The notes beneath the pieces are model-generated. The model was not told the DNA's origin. It ran no database searches and saw nothing but the letters and a program-made list of their open reading frames with translations. The position numbers were made by a program, and so were the translations under genes. Positions 17,311 through 26,696 of a stretch of 39,803 nucleotides of DNA are shown here, in pieces. The first letter of the stretch is position 1, and each line of letters opens with the position of its first letter. The DNA lies in contig QHYM01000322.1 of NCBI GenBank assembly GCA_003223295.1, positions 1-39,803 on the forward strand. Direction: 5' to 3'. This stretch comes from Acidobacteriota bacterium (GTDB lineage: Bacteria > Acidobacteriota > Terriglobia > Acidiferrales > UBA7541).

Positions 17311-17747
17311 GGGTGAATAGCTTTACGGATGCGCTGATAAGTGCCGCAGCGGCAGATGTTGCCGCTCATGGCATCGTCGATGTCGGCGTCAGTGGGGTTG
17401 GGTTTCTTTGACAGCAGAGCCACGGCGGACATGATCTGTCCCGACTGGCAGTAGCCGCACTGCGGAACGTCTTCCTCCATCCAAGCCTGCTGCACGGGAT
17501 GGCTGCCATCGGCAGAAAGGCCTTCGATGGTGGTGACTTTTTTCCCGGCCACGCTGGAGATAGGCGTGATACAAGAGCGCGTGGCTTCGCCGTTGATATG
17601 TACCGTACAGGCTCCGCAAAGCGCCATGCCGCAACCGAACTTCGTGCCGGTCATGTTCAGGGTGTCGCGAAGCACCCAGAGCAGAGGCATGTCCGGGCTG
17701 ACATCGACGGACTGGGACTTGCCGTTCAACGTGAAACTGATAGCCAT
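17289..17747 (-). CDS. [2Fe-2S] subunit, isoquinoline 1-oxidoreductase alpha/aldehyde oxidase small subunit type
   Basis: A 152-residue electron-transfer subunit carrying two [2Fe-2S] clusters. The plant-ferredoxin-like N-terminal domain has Cys39, Cys44, Cys47 and Cys59 ([14 protein letters not shown]). The C-terminal helical domain has Cys97, Cys100, Cys132 and Cys134 (CGYCQSG and ICRCGTY). All eight ligands are present. There is no signal peptide; in this family the small subunit rides across the membrane with the Tat-tagged large subunit. ATG 17747 has AGGAGG about four bases upstream, one of the best ribosome sites in the window. It is the only such subunit for three large-subunit genes, so it may serve more than one of them. 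Electrons would pass to an exported acceptor such as a cytochrome c; which one is not shown. Confidence 0.95.
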   Translation of the reverse strand: MAISFTLNGKSQSVDVSPDMPLLWVLRDTLNMTGTKFGCGMALCGACTVHINGEATRSCITPISSVAGKKVTTIEGLSADGSHPVQQAWMEEDVPQCGYCQSGQIMSAVALLSKKPNPTDADIDDAMSGNICRCGTYQRIRKAIHPWQLFPL

Positions 17748-17816
17748 GGGGACCTCCTAGAGCAGGCACATATCCTACACCAACTCCCCGCAAGTATGAA
17801 AATCCGCAGAATTCCG

Positions 17817-20060
17817 TCAGCCTGAGAGCAAATCGGCCGCGCGGATGGGCAGCCGGCGGATGCGCTTTCCGGTGGCTGCAAAAGTGGCATTGGCAACCGC
17901 GGGAGCGGCGGCGGGTACGCCGACTTCGCCACAACCGCCAGGCCTTTCGCTGCTGGGCACGATGTGGACTTCGATCACCGGCGGGGCGTCGCTCAGACGG
18001 AGGACTTCGTAATCGTTGAAATTGCTCTGCTCCACGCGTCCGGCGGAGATGGTGACGGCGCTTTTGAGAGCTTGCGCCAGCCCGAAATTGATGGCGCCTT
18101 CCATCTGCGCTTGCACGCCGAGGGGATTGATGGCCGTGCCGCAATCCACGGCGCAGACCACACGATCGATGCGAAGATTACCATTCTTCGCATCCCAGGT
18201 GACTTCCGCTACTTGAGCGACGTAACTGCCCCAGCCAAACGCAACGGCGATGCCGCGGCCACGGCCCGCCGTCAATGATTTGTGCCAAGCTGACTTTTCC
18301 GCCGCCAATTCGACAACCTTGCGGCGGCGGCCGACATCGAGGGTCTCCCCATTTCCGACAGGAATCTTGCGCGCAGGACCAAACGCGGCGAGCAGAAACT
18401 CGACAGCGTCGCGCCCGGCGGCCTGCGCCGCTTCATCAAAAAAACTCGAGAGGACAAACTGGTTGCCTGAGGCATCGACTGAGCGCCAGTAGCCGAGGGG
18501 CATCCCGCATTCGGCGACGCTGAATTCCAGGCGGAAATTCGGAATGAAAAGCGCCGGAAAGTCCAAGGAGTCGACTTGAGCCGCGGCGCCGGGGGAGATG
18601 CCGGTGCCGTTATAAAAAGTTTCGATGGAGGGCGAAGACCCACGGTGACGCCAGGAGCTCAACCGGCCTTGCTCGTCCAGGCCGGCTTGCAATATATGGC
18701 AGGCGGCTGGCCGGTAGAAATCGTGGCGGAGGTCATCTTCGCGAGACCAGACAACCTGCACGGGCGCGCCGGCACTGCGCGAGATAAGCGCAGCTTCGAC
18801 CGCGTAGTCTTGAATCAGGCGGCGGCCAAAGCCACCGCCGATGAACGTGACGTGGACTTTGACACGTTCGCGCGGAATGCCTAGTGCGCTGGCCACGGAT
18901 TCCGCGGCCGCTCCGGGAATCTGCGTGGGCGCCCAAAGTTCGCAGGAGCCGTCGTGGAAGTGCGCGGTGCAATTGCCGGGTTCCATGGTGGCGTGAGCGA
19001 GAAAGGGCAGCTCATAAACGGCTTCGATTTTTTTGGCGGCGGCTGCATAGGCTTTGTCAAAATCGCCGTCGCTGCGGATGACGGACCCAGGTTCGGAGGC
19101 GTTGTGGTGCATTCTTTCACGGATGATGAGGGTGGACTCGGAGGCGGAAGGAGGCTCGTTCCATTCAACCTTGAGAAGCTTGCGGGCTTGCACGGCGGCC
19201 CACGTGGAATCGGCGACGACGGCAACGCCAGCGCACGAGTAATTGCGGCTGCCGGGGCCCGACGTTTCACCGAACTGATGGGTGAGATGCGCGGACTCTA
19301 GCTCGAACACGTCCCGAACATGTGGTGCGGACTTCACTTCGTGGGCGTTGAAGCCGAGCGGCGTCCCGCCGTAAACCGGGCTGCGTTCGACCGAAGCGAT
19401 GAGCATTCCGGGGAGGCGGGTGTCCAAACCGAATTTAGCGGCGCCGGTGATTTTCAGTTTTGTGTCGGTGCGCCGCGTGGGTTTTCCGACGAGAACAAAT
19501 TCCGAAGGAATCTTCAATCCCGGATTCGCTTGAGGCTGAAGGGCGGAAGCGGCATCGAGAAGCTGTTCGTAAGTGAGCTTGCGCTGAGTCGCCGTGTGGA
19601 CGATAAAGCCATTTTCGGCGTGGCACTCGGAACGTGCCACGTTCCATCGTACAGACGCGGCGCCGAGGAGCAACTCACGAGCGGCAGCGCCAGCTTTGCG
19701 GAGACTGTCGTAGGAAGTGCGAACGCTGCCGCTGCCTCCGGTGAGTTGATCGCCAAATTTTTCGTCGAGGTCGGCTTGCACGACCTGAACACGGCGCCAA
19801 TCACAGGAAAGTTCTTCCGCAACGATCATCGGAAGGGCCGTGAAAACGCCTTGGCCCATCTCGGACTTGCCACACCAGATCTTTACATCGCCCGTGGTGG
19901 AAAGCTCGAGCCAGGCGCTTGGCGAGAAAGAGTTGGAGGCAGAGGATCCACAGGTAGCGTGAGCGAACCGCTTGGCTGAAAGATGGAAGGGCAGCACCAA
20001 GCCAGCGCCAGCTGCCGCGGAGGTCTTCAGAAAATTCCGGCGTGTGACGTTTGAGGACAA
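17817..20060 (-). CDS. Molybdopterin-binding subunit, isoquinoline 1-oxidoreductase beta/aldehyde oxidase type (second intact copy)
   Basis: About 747 residues with a twin-arginine signal immediately after the start (TRRNFLKTSAAAGAGLVLPF). Conserved segments match the neighbouring copies: [15 protein letters not shown], the molybdopterin loop GGGFGRR, WSREDDLRHDFYRP, VAQVAEV with VDCG, and GGCGEVGVP with the presumed catalytic Glu. Proline after that Glu is replaced by Val, unlike the other two copies. There is no ATG near the signal. TTG at 20060 is the best start (GGGG about 12 bases upstream) and TTG 20078 is an alternative. The open frame extends to 20603, but that part overlaps the polysaccharide gene in another frame and is not protein-like in context. 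The [2Fe-2S] gene follows after 69 bases, so the four genes probably form one transcript. Confidence 0.9.
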   Translation of the reverse strand: MSSNVTRRNFLKTSAAAGAGLVLPFHLSAKRFAHATCGSSASNSFSPSAWLELSTTGDVKIWCGKSEMGQGVFTALPMIVAEELSCDWRRVQVVQADLDEKFGDQLTGGSGSVRTSYDSLRKAGAAARELLLGAASVRWNVARSECHAENGFIVHTATQRKLTYEQLLDAASALQPQANPGLKIPSEFVLVGKPTRRTDTKLKITGAAKFGLDTRLPGMLIASVERSPVYGGTPLGFNAHEVKSAPHVRDVFELESAHLTHQFGETSGPGSRNYSCAGVAVVADSTWAAVQARKLLKVEWNEPPSASESTLIIRERMHHNASEPGSVIRSDGDFDKAYAAAAKKIEAVYELPFLAHATMEPGNCTAHFHDGSCELWAPTQIPGAAAESVASALGIPRERVKVHVTFIGGGFGRRLIQDYAVEAALISRSAGAPVQVVWSREDDLRHDFYRPAACHILQAGLDEQGRLSSWRHRGSSPSIETFYNGTGISPGAAAQVDSLDFPALFIPNFRLEFSVAECGMPLGYWRSVDASGNQFVLSSFFDEAAQAAGRDAVEFLLAAFGPARKIPVGNGETLDVGRRRKVVELAAEKSAWHKSLTAGRGRGIAVAFGWGSYVAQVAEVTWDAKNGNLRIDRVVCAVDCGTAINPLGVQAQMEGAINFGLAQALKSAVTISAGRVEQSNFNDYEVLRLSDAPPVIEVHIVPSSERPGGCGEVGVPAAAPAVANATFAATGKRIRRLPIRAADLLSG

Positions 20061-20119
20061 AGAAACGAGCCCCAGCAAATAAGACGTCCAGCGTTTCGGG
20101 GCGTGAGCAAGTGTTAGGC

Positions 20120-23100
20120 TTAATTTCCGGCGACCGCCGCGGGTTTGGGCGGAGCTTTTGGAGCTTGCGGGGACGGCGGTGCTTCGGGCTCGACGCCTCG
20201 CCACCCAACGGGGCGGCCGCGCACAGCTTCCTTCACCGAGCGGAAAAGCACCACGTACATCAATTGGCGGTAATAGAAGCGCTGCAGGAGGACGGGAACG
20301 AGCAAAGTCCAGTCTTCTTTGCGCTCCAGGGCGAAAGCCAGAACACACGTGAATATGTCGATAAGCAGGAAGCCGATGAAGAAGAACATCGAGCGCAACA
20401 AGTCTCCCGTGCTGGCGTGAATAGTGGGCAGCCAGGAGAGTTGCAGCTTTTCGAGGGCCCAGAGCCCAACGGACCACAGGAACAACAAATCGATCAGCGG
20501 GGAGATGAGTGGGAGCACCAGTTGAAACACAAAAATGTTCGGCAGGGCAATCCAACCGAGCGTGCCGTACTTCAGCCGGAACAACGTGCTGCTGTGCTTC
20601 CAAAAGGATTGCAGGGTGCCGAAGGTCCAGCGGAACCGCTGGCGAATGAGCTGGCCCGGCGTTTCCGGCGCCTCCGTCCAGGCGAAGGCCTCCTCGTCGT
20701 AACTGATGCGCCAGCCCAGCCGGCGAATCGCAATGGTGAGGTCGGCGTCCTCCGCGACGGTATCTGCGGTGATTCCGCCGGCGGCTTCAATCGCTTGCTT
20801 GCGCCAGGCGCCGAGAGCGCCGGGGACGACGGTAATGCAGTTCAGAAGGTCGAAGGCACGCTTTTCCATGTTCTGGCTGGTGATGTACTCGAGCGCCTGC
20901 CAGCGCGTCAGCCAGCGCGACCGGTTGCCGACTTTGACGTTGCCCGCCACTGCGCCCACGGTGGGGTCCACGAAATGGCGGACCAACTTGCGGATGGCAT
21001 CGGGCTCGATTTCCGTGTCCGCGTCGATGGTCACCACAATTTCGGTCTCCGCCTGTGACATTGCCACATTCAGCGCCGCTGCTTTCCCGCGGTTCACTTG
21101 GTGAATGATGCGCACCCGCGGTTCACGCGAAAAATGAGCGTCCAGCAGCTCGCCGGTTTTGTCCGTGGAGCCGTCGTTCACGATGATGATGTGCAGATCG
21201 GGATAATCCGACTCGAGGACCGAATTCATCGTTTGGACGATGACGCTTTCCTCGTTGTGCGCGGGAATCAGCACGGTCACGCCGGGAAGCGACCCGCGAA
21301 TCTCCGGACGGTCCGGGCGCAGCTTCTCGATGAGGGCCAGAACGCCAATGATGAGAGTGCGGCCGCTGACGAGAATAATGCCCAAAATAAATGTGGTCGT
21401 GATCAGCACCCAGAACCAGTGGTAAATCCCGAAAATGAAGCCGTTGGCGCGAGCTTCAAATTGTTCCTCCGGGGAAAGCGGCAACATCACCTGAGCGCGC
21501 GTTCTGCCAAGCAGGTCGGGCACGGAGACAAATTCGTACCTCTCCGCGCGAAGCGCGTCGATAAGCTGCGGGAGCGCGGCGACCGTTTGGCTGCGATCAC
21601 CGCCGCCATCGTGGAGGAGAATGATGTTGCCCTTGGGCGCTTCGTGCAAGACATTCTCGACAATTTTTGCGGCCGGCAGCGGGACACCAGGGCCAAGCTG
21701 GCTCCAATCGTCTGGATCCACTTTCTGGCCGATGATGATGTAGCCCATATCCTGGGCGATAGGCAGGTGCGCTACTTCTTCGGCAAAATCAGGCTGATGG
21801 TCGATGCCGTACGGCGGGCGGAAGAGCAAAGACTTCACGCCGAGAACACTCTCGATGAGCCGCTCGGTTAAGTTGAGTTCCCAGCGGATTTGCGTCGGGG
21901 AGAGGTTCGGATTTTCCCAATCCGGATGAGAATAGGTGTGGTTGCCGATTTCATGACCTTCCGCATATTCCTGGCGGAGAAGTTGTGGCCACCTGTTGGC
22001 ATCCCACCCGATGACGAAGAAGGTCGCAGGCACATTTTTCTGTTTGAGAATGTCCAGAACCTTGGGAGTCCAGGTCGGATCAGGGCCATCGTCGAAAGTA
22101 AGCGCGAGCTTCCGGTTGGCGGCGCCGATCTGGTCGATATGGTACGACAGAGGATAGGCGTCGTATTTTTCGGAGGTAATGAGGTCCGCAGAGGAATCAT
22201 AAGTAAAGGTACGGTGACCGCGCTTCGGAGTATCGAGGAAGTGCCATATATCTCCATCCCCTTCCAGGATCAAGTCCGGCCCTGGCGGTAGGTCCTCCAA
22301 TTTCTGGCGCACGCTGTCATCCGGGCGGGTTGCGTCCCAGATCGGCCAAATGGAAGTATCGGAGGAACCGAGGCGCCAAAGGGCCGTGCCCTGCACTCCC
22401 ATGCGCTCGCTCGCGCGCAGTTCGTTGTAGGTGGTTACGGCATCGAGCATCCACACCTGATGCACATGATCGTGCTCGTCGTAATAGGAATAATGCGGAT
22501 TCAGAGAAGCAGAGTCGAATTCCACTTGAGTCTCGGACTCAAAGGCGTGAAGAAGAGCTTCCTGGATCGTGAATGACTGCGGCAGTTCGTGTGATTTCTT
22601 CGGATCTTCCGACCAGTCGTAGGCATAGCTGGCAACGGCGACGATGAGTTTCCGCGGAGGCACGTCTTTCATCACTTCGCGGAGGTTGTCAACGTACCAA
22701 TCCTGAGAGGCAATGGGGCCGGGCGTCGAAGTCAGCCAGTGCTCGTCGTAGTTCATCAGCAGGATGGCGTCGCACTGATTGCCGAAGAATTCATAATCGT
22801 AGGCGTCGTCGTGCGCGGGGAGCGAGATCATCAGCTTCAGGCCCGCGGAATGCAGAGCAGGCCCCAGCTCCGAAGCAAACTGCCGGAAGTGCACTTGGCT
22901 CGTGTCGGGAACGTCTACGAAGTCCACCACGATGCCGGCCTCGTGAGATTCCCTGGCGAACTCGACGACGTTACGCACCAGGTTCTGGCGCGCCGCGGCG
23001 TCGGCCAGCATTCTTACCATTTCTTCGACGCGCCACCGAAGGCCATCGTAATTGTTCAACAAGCCCATCATGGGGAGTTCGACGGGAGGATTTAGGGTCT

Positions 23101-23593
23101 TGATCCATTGATGCAGCTTGTCTTTCTTAAGCAGGGCCAAGCCTTCGGCCGGAGTGGCGCTGACGCTTGTCTGGCCGTGCTCGTAGTCTACGAAGGTCAA
23201 ACCGCCTTCGGGCGTAACTGCGTGCAATTGCTCCGGGATGAGGAGGTCGATCTCGCGATAGTGTTTTTTCAGAGAGGCCAGGCTGTTGGGGTCCCAACTG
23301 ACATAAAACGCCGCGCGCAACGGATCGTAGCTTGCAGGCACGGTTCCGAGGTTGGCTATACGCTGGCGCCGCCCTTCCCGCGGAGGAAGAGGCTTCTTTT
23401 TTGGCTTAAACGCGTGATAACCCGGTTTTGTATCCGGGAGCAGCCCCGCGGGCAAATCGACGCTGACGGCGATAGTCACAAAAAAATATGCCAGCAACGC
23501 GGTGAGAAGTGCTCCGGTGAGCTCCAGCACATGGCGCGTGTGGCGCCAGCGGACGCGCTCCGCGTCGTAGAATATCGGCCTTCGTTCTTTCAT
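20120..23593 (-). CDS. Three-domain polysaccharide enzyme: GH18-like, polysaccharide deacetylase (CE4) and GT2 glycosyltransferase
   Basis: A 1157-residue membrane protein. A membrane anchor lies at about 22-46. A GH18-like barrel spans about 90-430. A NodB-type deacetylase spans about 494-700: TFDDGPD 499-505, with metal ligands Asp502, His552 and His556 in HTYSH, then RPPYG 592-596 and LLHDGG 659-664. A membrane segment follows at about 716-752. The GT2 domain spans about 770-1000: PAHNEE 777-782, VNDGSTDKT 805-813, DAD 857-859, EDAD 948-951 and the QRFRW motif 985-989 of processive synthases. Further membrane helices lead to a Pro/Ala-rich tail. The GT2 part resembles chitin/PNAG-type synthases, so it may both polymerise and deacetylate a GlcNAc polymer; the product is inference. 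The GH18 motif reads GIVVDFVDVPD, where a catalytic Glu is expected at 226 (see findings). The divergent GT-C gene starts 99 bp away. Confidence 0.92.
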   Translation of the reverse strand: MKERRPIFYDAERVRWRHTRHVLELTGALLTALLAYFFVTIAVSVDLPAGLLPDTKPGYHAFKPKKKPLPPREGRRQRIANLGTVPASYDPLRAAFYVSWDPNSLASLKKHYREIDLLIPEQLHAVTPEGGLTFVDYEHGQTSVSATPAEGLALLKKDKLHQWIKTLNPPVELPMMGLLNNYDGLRWRVEEMVRMLADAAARQNLVRNVVEFARESHEAGIVVDFVDVPDTSQVHFRQFASELGPALHSAGLKLMISLPAHDDAYDYEFFGNQCDAILLMNYDEHWLTSTPGPIASQDWYVDNLREVMKDVPPRKLIVAVASYAYDWSEDPKKSHELPQSFTIQEALLHAFESETQVEFDSASLNPHYSYYDEHDHVHQVWMLDAVTTYNELRASERMGVQGTALWRLGSSDTSIWPIWDATRPDDSVRQKLEDLPPGPDLILEGDGDIWHFLDTPKRGHRTFTYDSSADLITSEKYDAYPLSYHIDQIGAANRKLALTFDDGPDPTWTPKVLDILKQKNVPATFFVIGWDANRWPQLLRQEYAEGHEIGNHTYSHPDWENPNLSPTQIRWELNLTERLIESVLGVKSLLFRPPYGIDHQPDFAEEVAHLPIAQDMGYIIIGQKVDPDDWSQLGPGVPLPAAKIVENVLHEAPKGNIILLHDGGGDRSQTVAALPQLIDALRAERYEFVSVPDLLGRTRAQVMLPLSPEEQFEARANGFIFGIYHWFWVLITTTFILGIILVSGRTLIIGVLALIEKLRPDRPEIRGSLPGVTVLIPAHNEESVIVQTMNSVLESDYPDLHIIIVNDGSTDKTGELLDAHFSREPRVRIIHQVNRGKAAALNVAMSQAETEIVVTIDADTEIEPDAIRKLVRHFVDPTVGAVAGNVKVGNRSRWLTRWQALEYITSQNMEKRAFDLLNCITVVPGALGAWRKQAIEAAGGITADTVAEDADLTIAIRRLGWRISYDEEAFAWTEAPETPGQLIRQRFRWTFGTLQSFWKHSSTLFRLKYGTLGWIALPNIFVFQLVLPLISPLIDLLFLWSVGLWALEKLQLSWLPTIHASTGDLLRSMFFFIGFLLIDIFTCVLAFALERKEDWTLLVPVLLQRFYYRQLMYVVLFRSVKEAVRGRPVGWRGVEPEAPPSPQAPKAPPKPAAVAGN

Positions 23594-23692
23594 GGATCCG
23601 TTTGACCCGCCGGGATGGCAGCAAGCGACTCCAGGCTGGTCGGAGTCCTTCCGCGCGATTCCGTCTGCTCTATTGTAAGATGCGTCAAGCCG

Positions 23693-25159
23693 ATGAAGCG
23701 AATTTTCTCAAGCCCAGTTTTCGCCTTGGCAGTGGGGTTCTGCCTGCGCTTGTTTTTTGTGTTGAAATTTCCCGCGGATTCCGGCGACACGGCACTTTAC
23801 GAACAGCTCGCTACGAACTGGCTGAAGCACCACGTTTTTGGCATCGACTTGAATGGGGCCATCACGCCTGTCGATGTGCGTATGCCCGGCTACCCGGCTT
23901 TTCTCGCGCTGGTCTACGCGCTGACGGGTCGCACGGGAGAATCCGCTCGGTTTTGGGTGATGCTCGGGCAGATTGGTGTCGATTTAGCTGCCTGTCTGGT
24001 GACCGCGTGTTTGGCGGTGATCCTGTTCCTCATGGCCGACGAACATGCACAGCCGAAACGGGTCTTTGCCGTTGCATTGTGGTTGTCGGCATTGTGCCCC
24101 TTCACCGCGAATTACCCAGCGGTTCCGCTCACCGAGGTATTCGCCGTCTTCTTAACTGCGGTCTCGCTGGTTTGCTTCGCAATGCTGATTGCGTGGTCGC
24201 GCGAGGGTGGATTCCGCGTGGTCAAAAAAGATTGGGTGTTGGGCAATGACTATTGGGTGTGGGCCGGTTTGGGCGGCTTCACCGTGGGTATGGGCACGTT
24301 ATTTCGTCCGGAAGCACCGCTTCTTCTTGTTGCTGCCGGCATCGTTCTGCCCGTCCTTCTACTCCTCCAACATGAAATCTCTCGCCTCGCCAAGACAATT
24401 CTGCTTTTGGGAGTTTTGTGTTTGATACCGCTGGGTCCCTGGGCCATGCGAAACGCGATGACATTGCACGAAGTGCAGTTTCTTACGCCAAAATACTCGA
24501 CGCTTCCCGGCGAAATCGTGCCCTACGGATTTATGGCCTGGGAAAAAACTTGGCTTTACCGTTTGCGGGATTGCTACCTGGTTCCTTGGAAACTCAATGA
24601 AGAGCCGATCAATGTGGATGAGATTCCGGCGCGCGCTTTTGATTCGCCAGAAGAAAAACACCGTGTCGCTGCGATTCTCGAGAAATACAATGAGGACTTG
24701 ACACTGACGAAGGAAGTGGATGACGCCTTCGGCCAGATCGCCAGAGAACGCTCCGCCAGCCATCCCTTGCGCACTTTGCTGTGGATCCCCGCGGCACGCG
24801 CCATCACCATCTGGTTTACACCGCGCATCGAGTTGCTGCCGATTTCCGGAAATGTCTTCCCGCTCGCTCAAATGCGCGATCGGGATCCCGAAGATCAGGA
24901 ATTCACCGTCCTGCTTTTCGTTTTGAATATCATTTACGTGGGATTGGGTGCATGGGGTGCTGTAAGGCTTTGGCATTCGAGCGCTTCCCCCCGTCCGGTC
25001 GTCGCCTTTCTGATTCTCTTCATACTCCTGCGCACCGTGTTTCTCACCACGCTGGAAACGCCCGAGCCTCGTTACGTGTTGGCCTGCTTTCCGATTCTCA
25101 TCGCGCTGGGCGCGCAACTGTTTGCAAGGAGAGCGGCTCAGCCGCAAGCCTCCTCTTAG
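23693..25159 (+). CDS. GT-C fold membrane glycosyltransferase (ArnT/PMT-like)
   Basis: A 488-residue polytopic protein with about ten hydrophobic segments starting at residue 7. The first outer loop is acidic (FPADSGDTALYEQLATNWLK, 27-46), the usual place of the catalytic acidic residues in GT-C enzymes using polyprenyl-phosphate sugars. It is followed by PVDVRMPGYPAFLAL, a typical GT39/ArnT-like pattern. A soluble stretch at about 265-370 precedes the last helices. ATG 23693 was chosen because it begins the first membrane helix; the frame is open further upstream to 23615 but that part is not protein-like. It is divergent from the three-domain polysaccharide gene across a 99-bp gap, so the two may act on related envelope glycans. 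The acceptor is unknown. Confidence 0.85.
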   Translation: MKRIFSSPVFALAVGFCLRLFFVLKFPADSGDTALYEQLATNWLKHHVFGIDLNGAITPVDVRMPGYPAFLALVYALTGRTGESARFWVMLGQIGVDLAACLVTACLAVILFLMADEHAQPKRVFAVALWLSALCPFTANYPAVPLTEVFAVFLTAVSLVCFAMLIAWSREGGFRVVKKDWVLGNDYWVWAGLGGFTVGMGTLFRPEAPLLLVAAGIVLPVLLLLQHEISRLAKTILLLGVLCLIPLGPWAMRNAMTLHEVQFLTPKYSTLPGEIVPYGFMAWEKTWLYRLRDCYLVPWKLNEEPINVDEIPARAFDSPEEKHRVAAILEKYNEDLTLTKEVDDAFGQIARERSASHPLRTLLWIPAARAITIWFTPRIELLPISGNVFPLAQMRDRDPEDQEFTVLLFVLNIIYVGLGAWGAVRLWHSSASPRPVVAFLILFILLRTVFLTTLETPEPRYVLACFPILIALGAQLFARRAAQPQASS

Positions 25160-25204
25160 CTTTTGGCATATCACCGGTGCTCAACCGCGCAAGCCCAACC
25201 GCCT

Positions 25205-26626
25205 TTACTTTTCACTCGACGGCTCGGGGTGAATCGTGACGCGATAGATTTGTTGAAACTTTTCTTTCACGCGGTCTTCCAGTGCGGCGGTTACATCATG
25301 AACTTGCGTGATGGGCAGTTCGCTCTTCATGGTGCAATGACAGGAGACCAGGATGTGGTGCTCCACTTTTCTCACCAGGACGTCGTGGCAATTCACCAAT
25401 TCATCGAACTCCGCCGGCAGTCGGTTCAGGAAGTTCTCGATGGCCTTGGCAAGCTGGTTCATTTCCCCGATGCCCGCGTCGGGCGTAGCGATGTGCCGCC
25501 CCAGCGGCTCAATGTGAATGTTCACGTCAACCGCTCCGTCGCGCAGTTCGCGGATGTTGTCTTCCAAGTCGCTGGCCTGGCGATGGGCCTCGCGCAGGCT
25601 CAAATTCTCATCCACTTCCAGATGCAGTTCGATGAACAGACGGCCATTCTGTTGCGACGCGTGCAAATCGTGAATCGCCAGCCCCATGCGCTGCGCCGCT
25701 GCGCGAATCGCTTCAAAGAGATGCTCGCCAGCGGGCGCGCGCGGTTCCACGTGCACCATCACGTCGGAAGGAACAATTTCGCCGATGCGCTTCTCGATGG
25801 CATCGGTCAGCGTGTGCACCTGCTCGAGGCTCGCGGTGCGCGCCACGCTGACGGTCGCATCCACGAAATGACGGTTGCCCGCGCGCCGGACTCGCACCCG
25901 CTCCACGTCCAACACGCCATCCATGCGTTCGAGCGTCCGAGCGATTTCCCTTTGCAATCCCTGCGGGGCCGCGTCGAGGAGCGCGTCCAGCGTGCGGCGG
26001 CCAAGTTGCGAGCCAACCCACAAAATCACGGCTGCCACGGCCAGGCCCGCGAGCGCGTCCGCGTAGACCAGCCAAGGCAGTTTCCAGGTCTCGCCGGCCC
26101 ACACGAGCCCAATTCCGGCAATGACCACGATCGTGCTCCACACGTCGGTCGAAAAATGCAGCGCGTCAGCCTCCAGCGCTTCGCTGGAGTATTTCCTGGC
26201 TGCATGTCCGAGAGTCCGCGCGCGTGTCAGGTCGATGGTGAGCGCGCAGAGAAGCACGAAGATCGCCGTCACGCTCGGTTGGATATGCACGCTGTGGAAA
26301 AACAGCCGGTCGAACGCCTCATAAATGATGTAAAGGGCGGTCAGCGCGAGCAAACCGGTTTCCACGAAGGCGGAAAAATTCTCGAACTTTCCGTGACCGT
26401 ACGGGTGGCGCTCGTCGGCCGGTTGATCCGACACTCGAACTGAGAGAAAGGTGATGATGGCGGCAATTAAATCCAGGCCGGAGTGTAAGGCTTCGGAAAG
26501 CACGCCCAAGCTTCCCGTTCTTACGACCAGAAAACCCTTCAGGGAAACCAGGAGCAAAGCCGAGCCTACACTCAAAAGCGCAGCGCGCTTCTTCTCCCGC
26601 ACTTCGATTGGGGCGACCATTTCCAT
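25205..26626 (-). CDS. Cation diffusion facilitator (CDF) metal exporter with extended cytoplasmic tail
   Basis: Proton-driven exporter of Zn2+ or similar divalent metals in the inner membrane. Six membrane segments cover about residues 14-205. The transport-site residues are His48 and Asp52 (ALHSGLD) in helix 2 and His157 and Asp161 (LHFSTD) in helix 5. The helix 2 pair is His-Asp rather than Asp-Asp, which is common in zinc- and cadmium-type members. HPYGHGK (74-80) is the conserved loop after helix 2. The cytoplasmic dimerisation domain is at about 210-300. It is followed by roughly 170 further residues that look like repeated dimerisation-type folds, including the His-rich NCHDVLVRKVEHHILVSCHC near 420-440. 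That makes 473 residues against about 300 for the basic family. The start has no strong ribosome site. Confidence 0.93.
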   Translation of the reverse strand: MEMVAPIEVREKKRAALLSVGSALLLVSLKGFLVVRTGSLGVLSEALHSGLDLIAAIITFLSVRVSDQPADERHPYGHGKFENFSAFVETGLLALTALYIIYEAFDRLFFHSVHIQPSVTAIFVLLCALTIDLTRARTLGHAARKYSSEALEADALHFSTDVWSTIVVIAGIGLVWAGETWKLPWLVYADALAGLAVAAVILWVGSQLGRRTLDALLDAAPQGLQREIARTLERMDGVLDVERVRVRRAGNRHFVDATVSVARTASLEQVHTLTDAIEKRIGEIVPSDVMVHVEPRAPAGEHLFEAIRAAAQRMGLAIHDLHASQQNGRLFIELHLEVDENLSLREAHRQASDLEDNIRELRDGAVDVNIHIEPLGRHIATPDAGIGEMNQLAKAIENFLNRLPAEFDELVNCHDVLVRKVEHHILVSCHCTMKSELPITQVHDVTAALEDRVKEKFQQIYRVTIHPEPSSEK

Positions 26627-26696
26627 CGCGGGACTAGACTACCTCAGATGTTGCGTTTTTCCCGGATTACAAGGGAAGCTTGCCAAATGGAAACAG

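Noticed and set aside
15295-17316. Long open frame of about 670 codons on the plus strand
   Set aside because: It lies entirely antisense to the intact molybdopterin subunit gene, with no protein-like motifs; long antisense frames are expected at this base composition.
17389-18144. Arg/His-rich 251-codon minus-strand frame
   Set aside because: It is a shifted reading of the [2Fe-2S] gene and the end of the molybdopterin subunit gene, with typical shadow composition.
20061-20603. N-terminal extension of the molybdopterin subunit frame
   Set aside because: It overlaps the end of the three-domain polysaccharide gene and shows no homology; the real protein begins with the Tat signal near 20060.
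25163-26443. Open frame of about 425 codons on the plus strand
   Set aside because: It is antisense to the CDF transporter, which has clear family motifs; the antisense frame has none.
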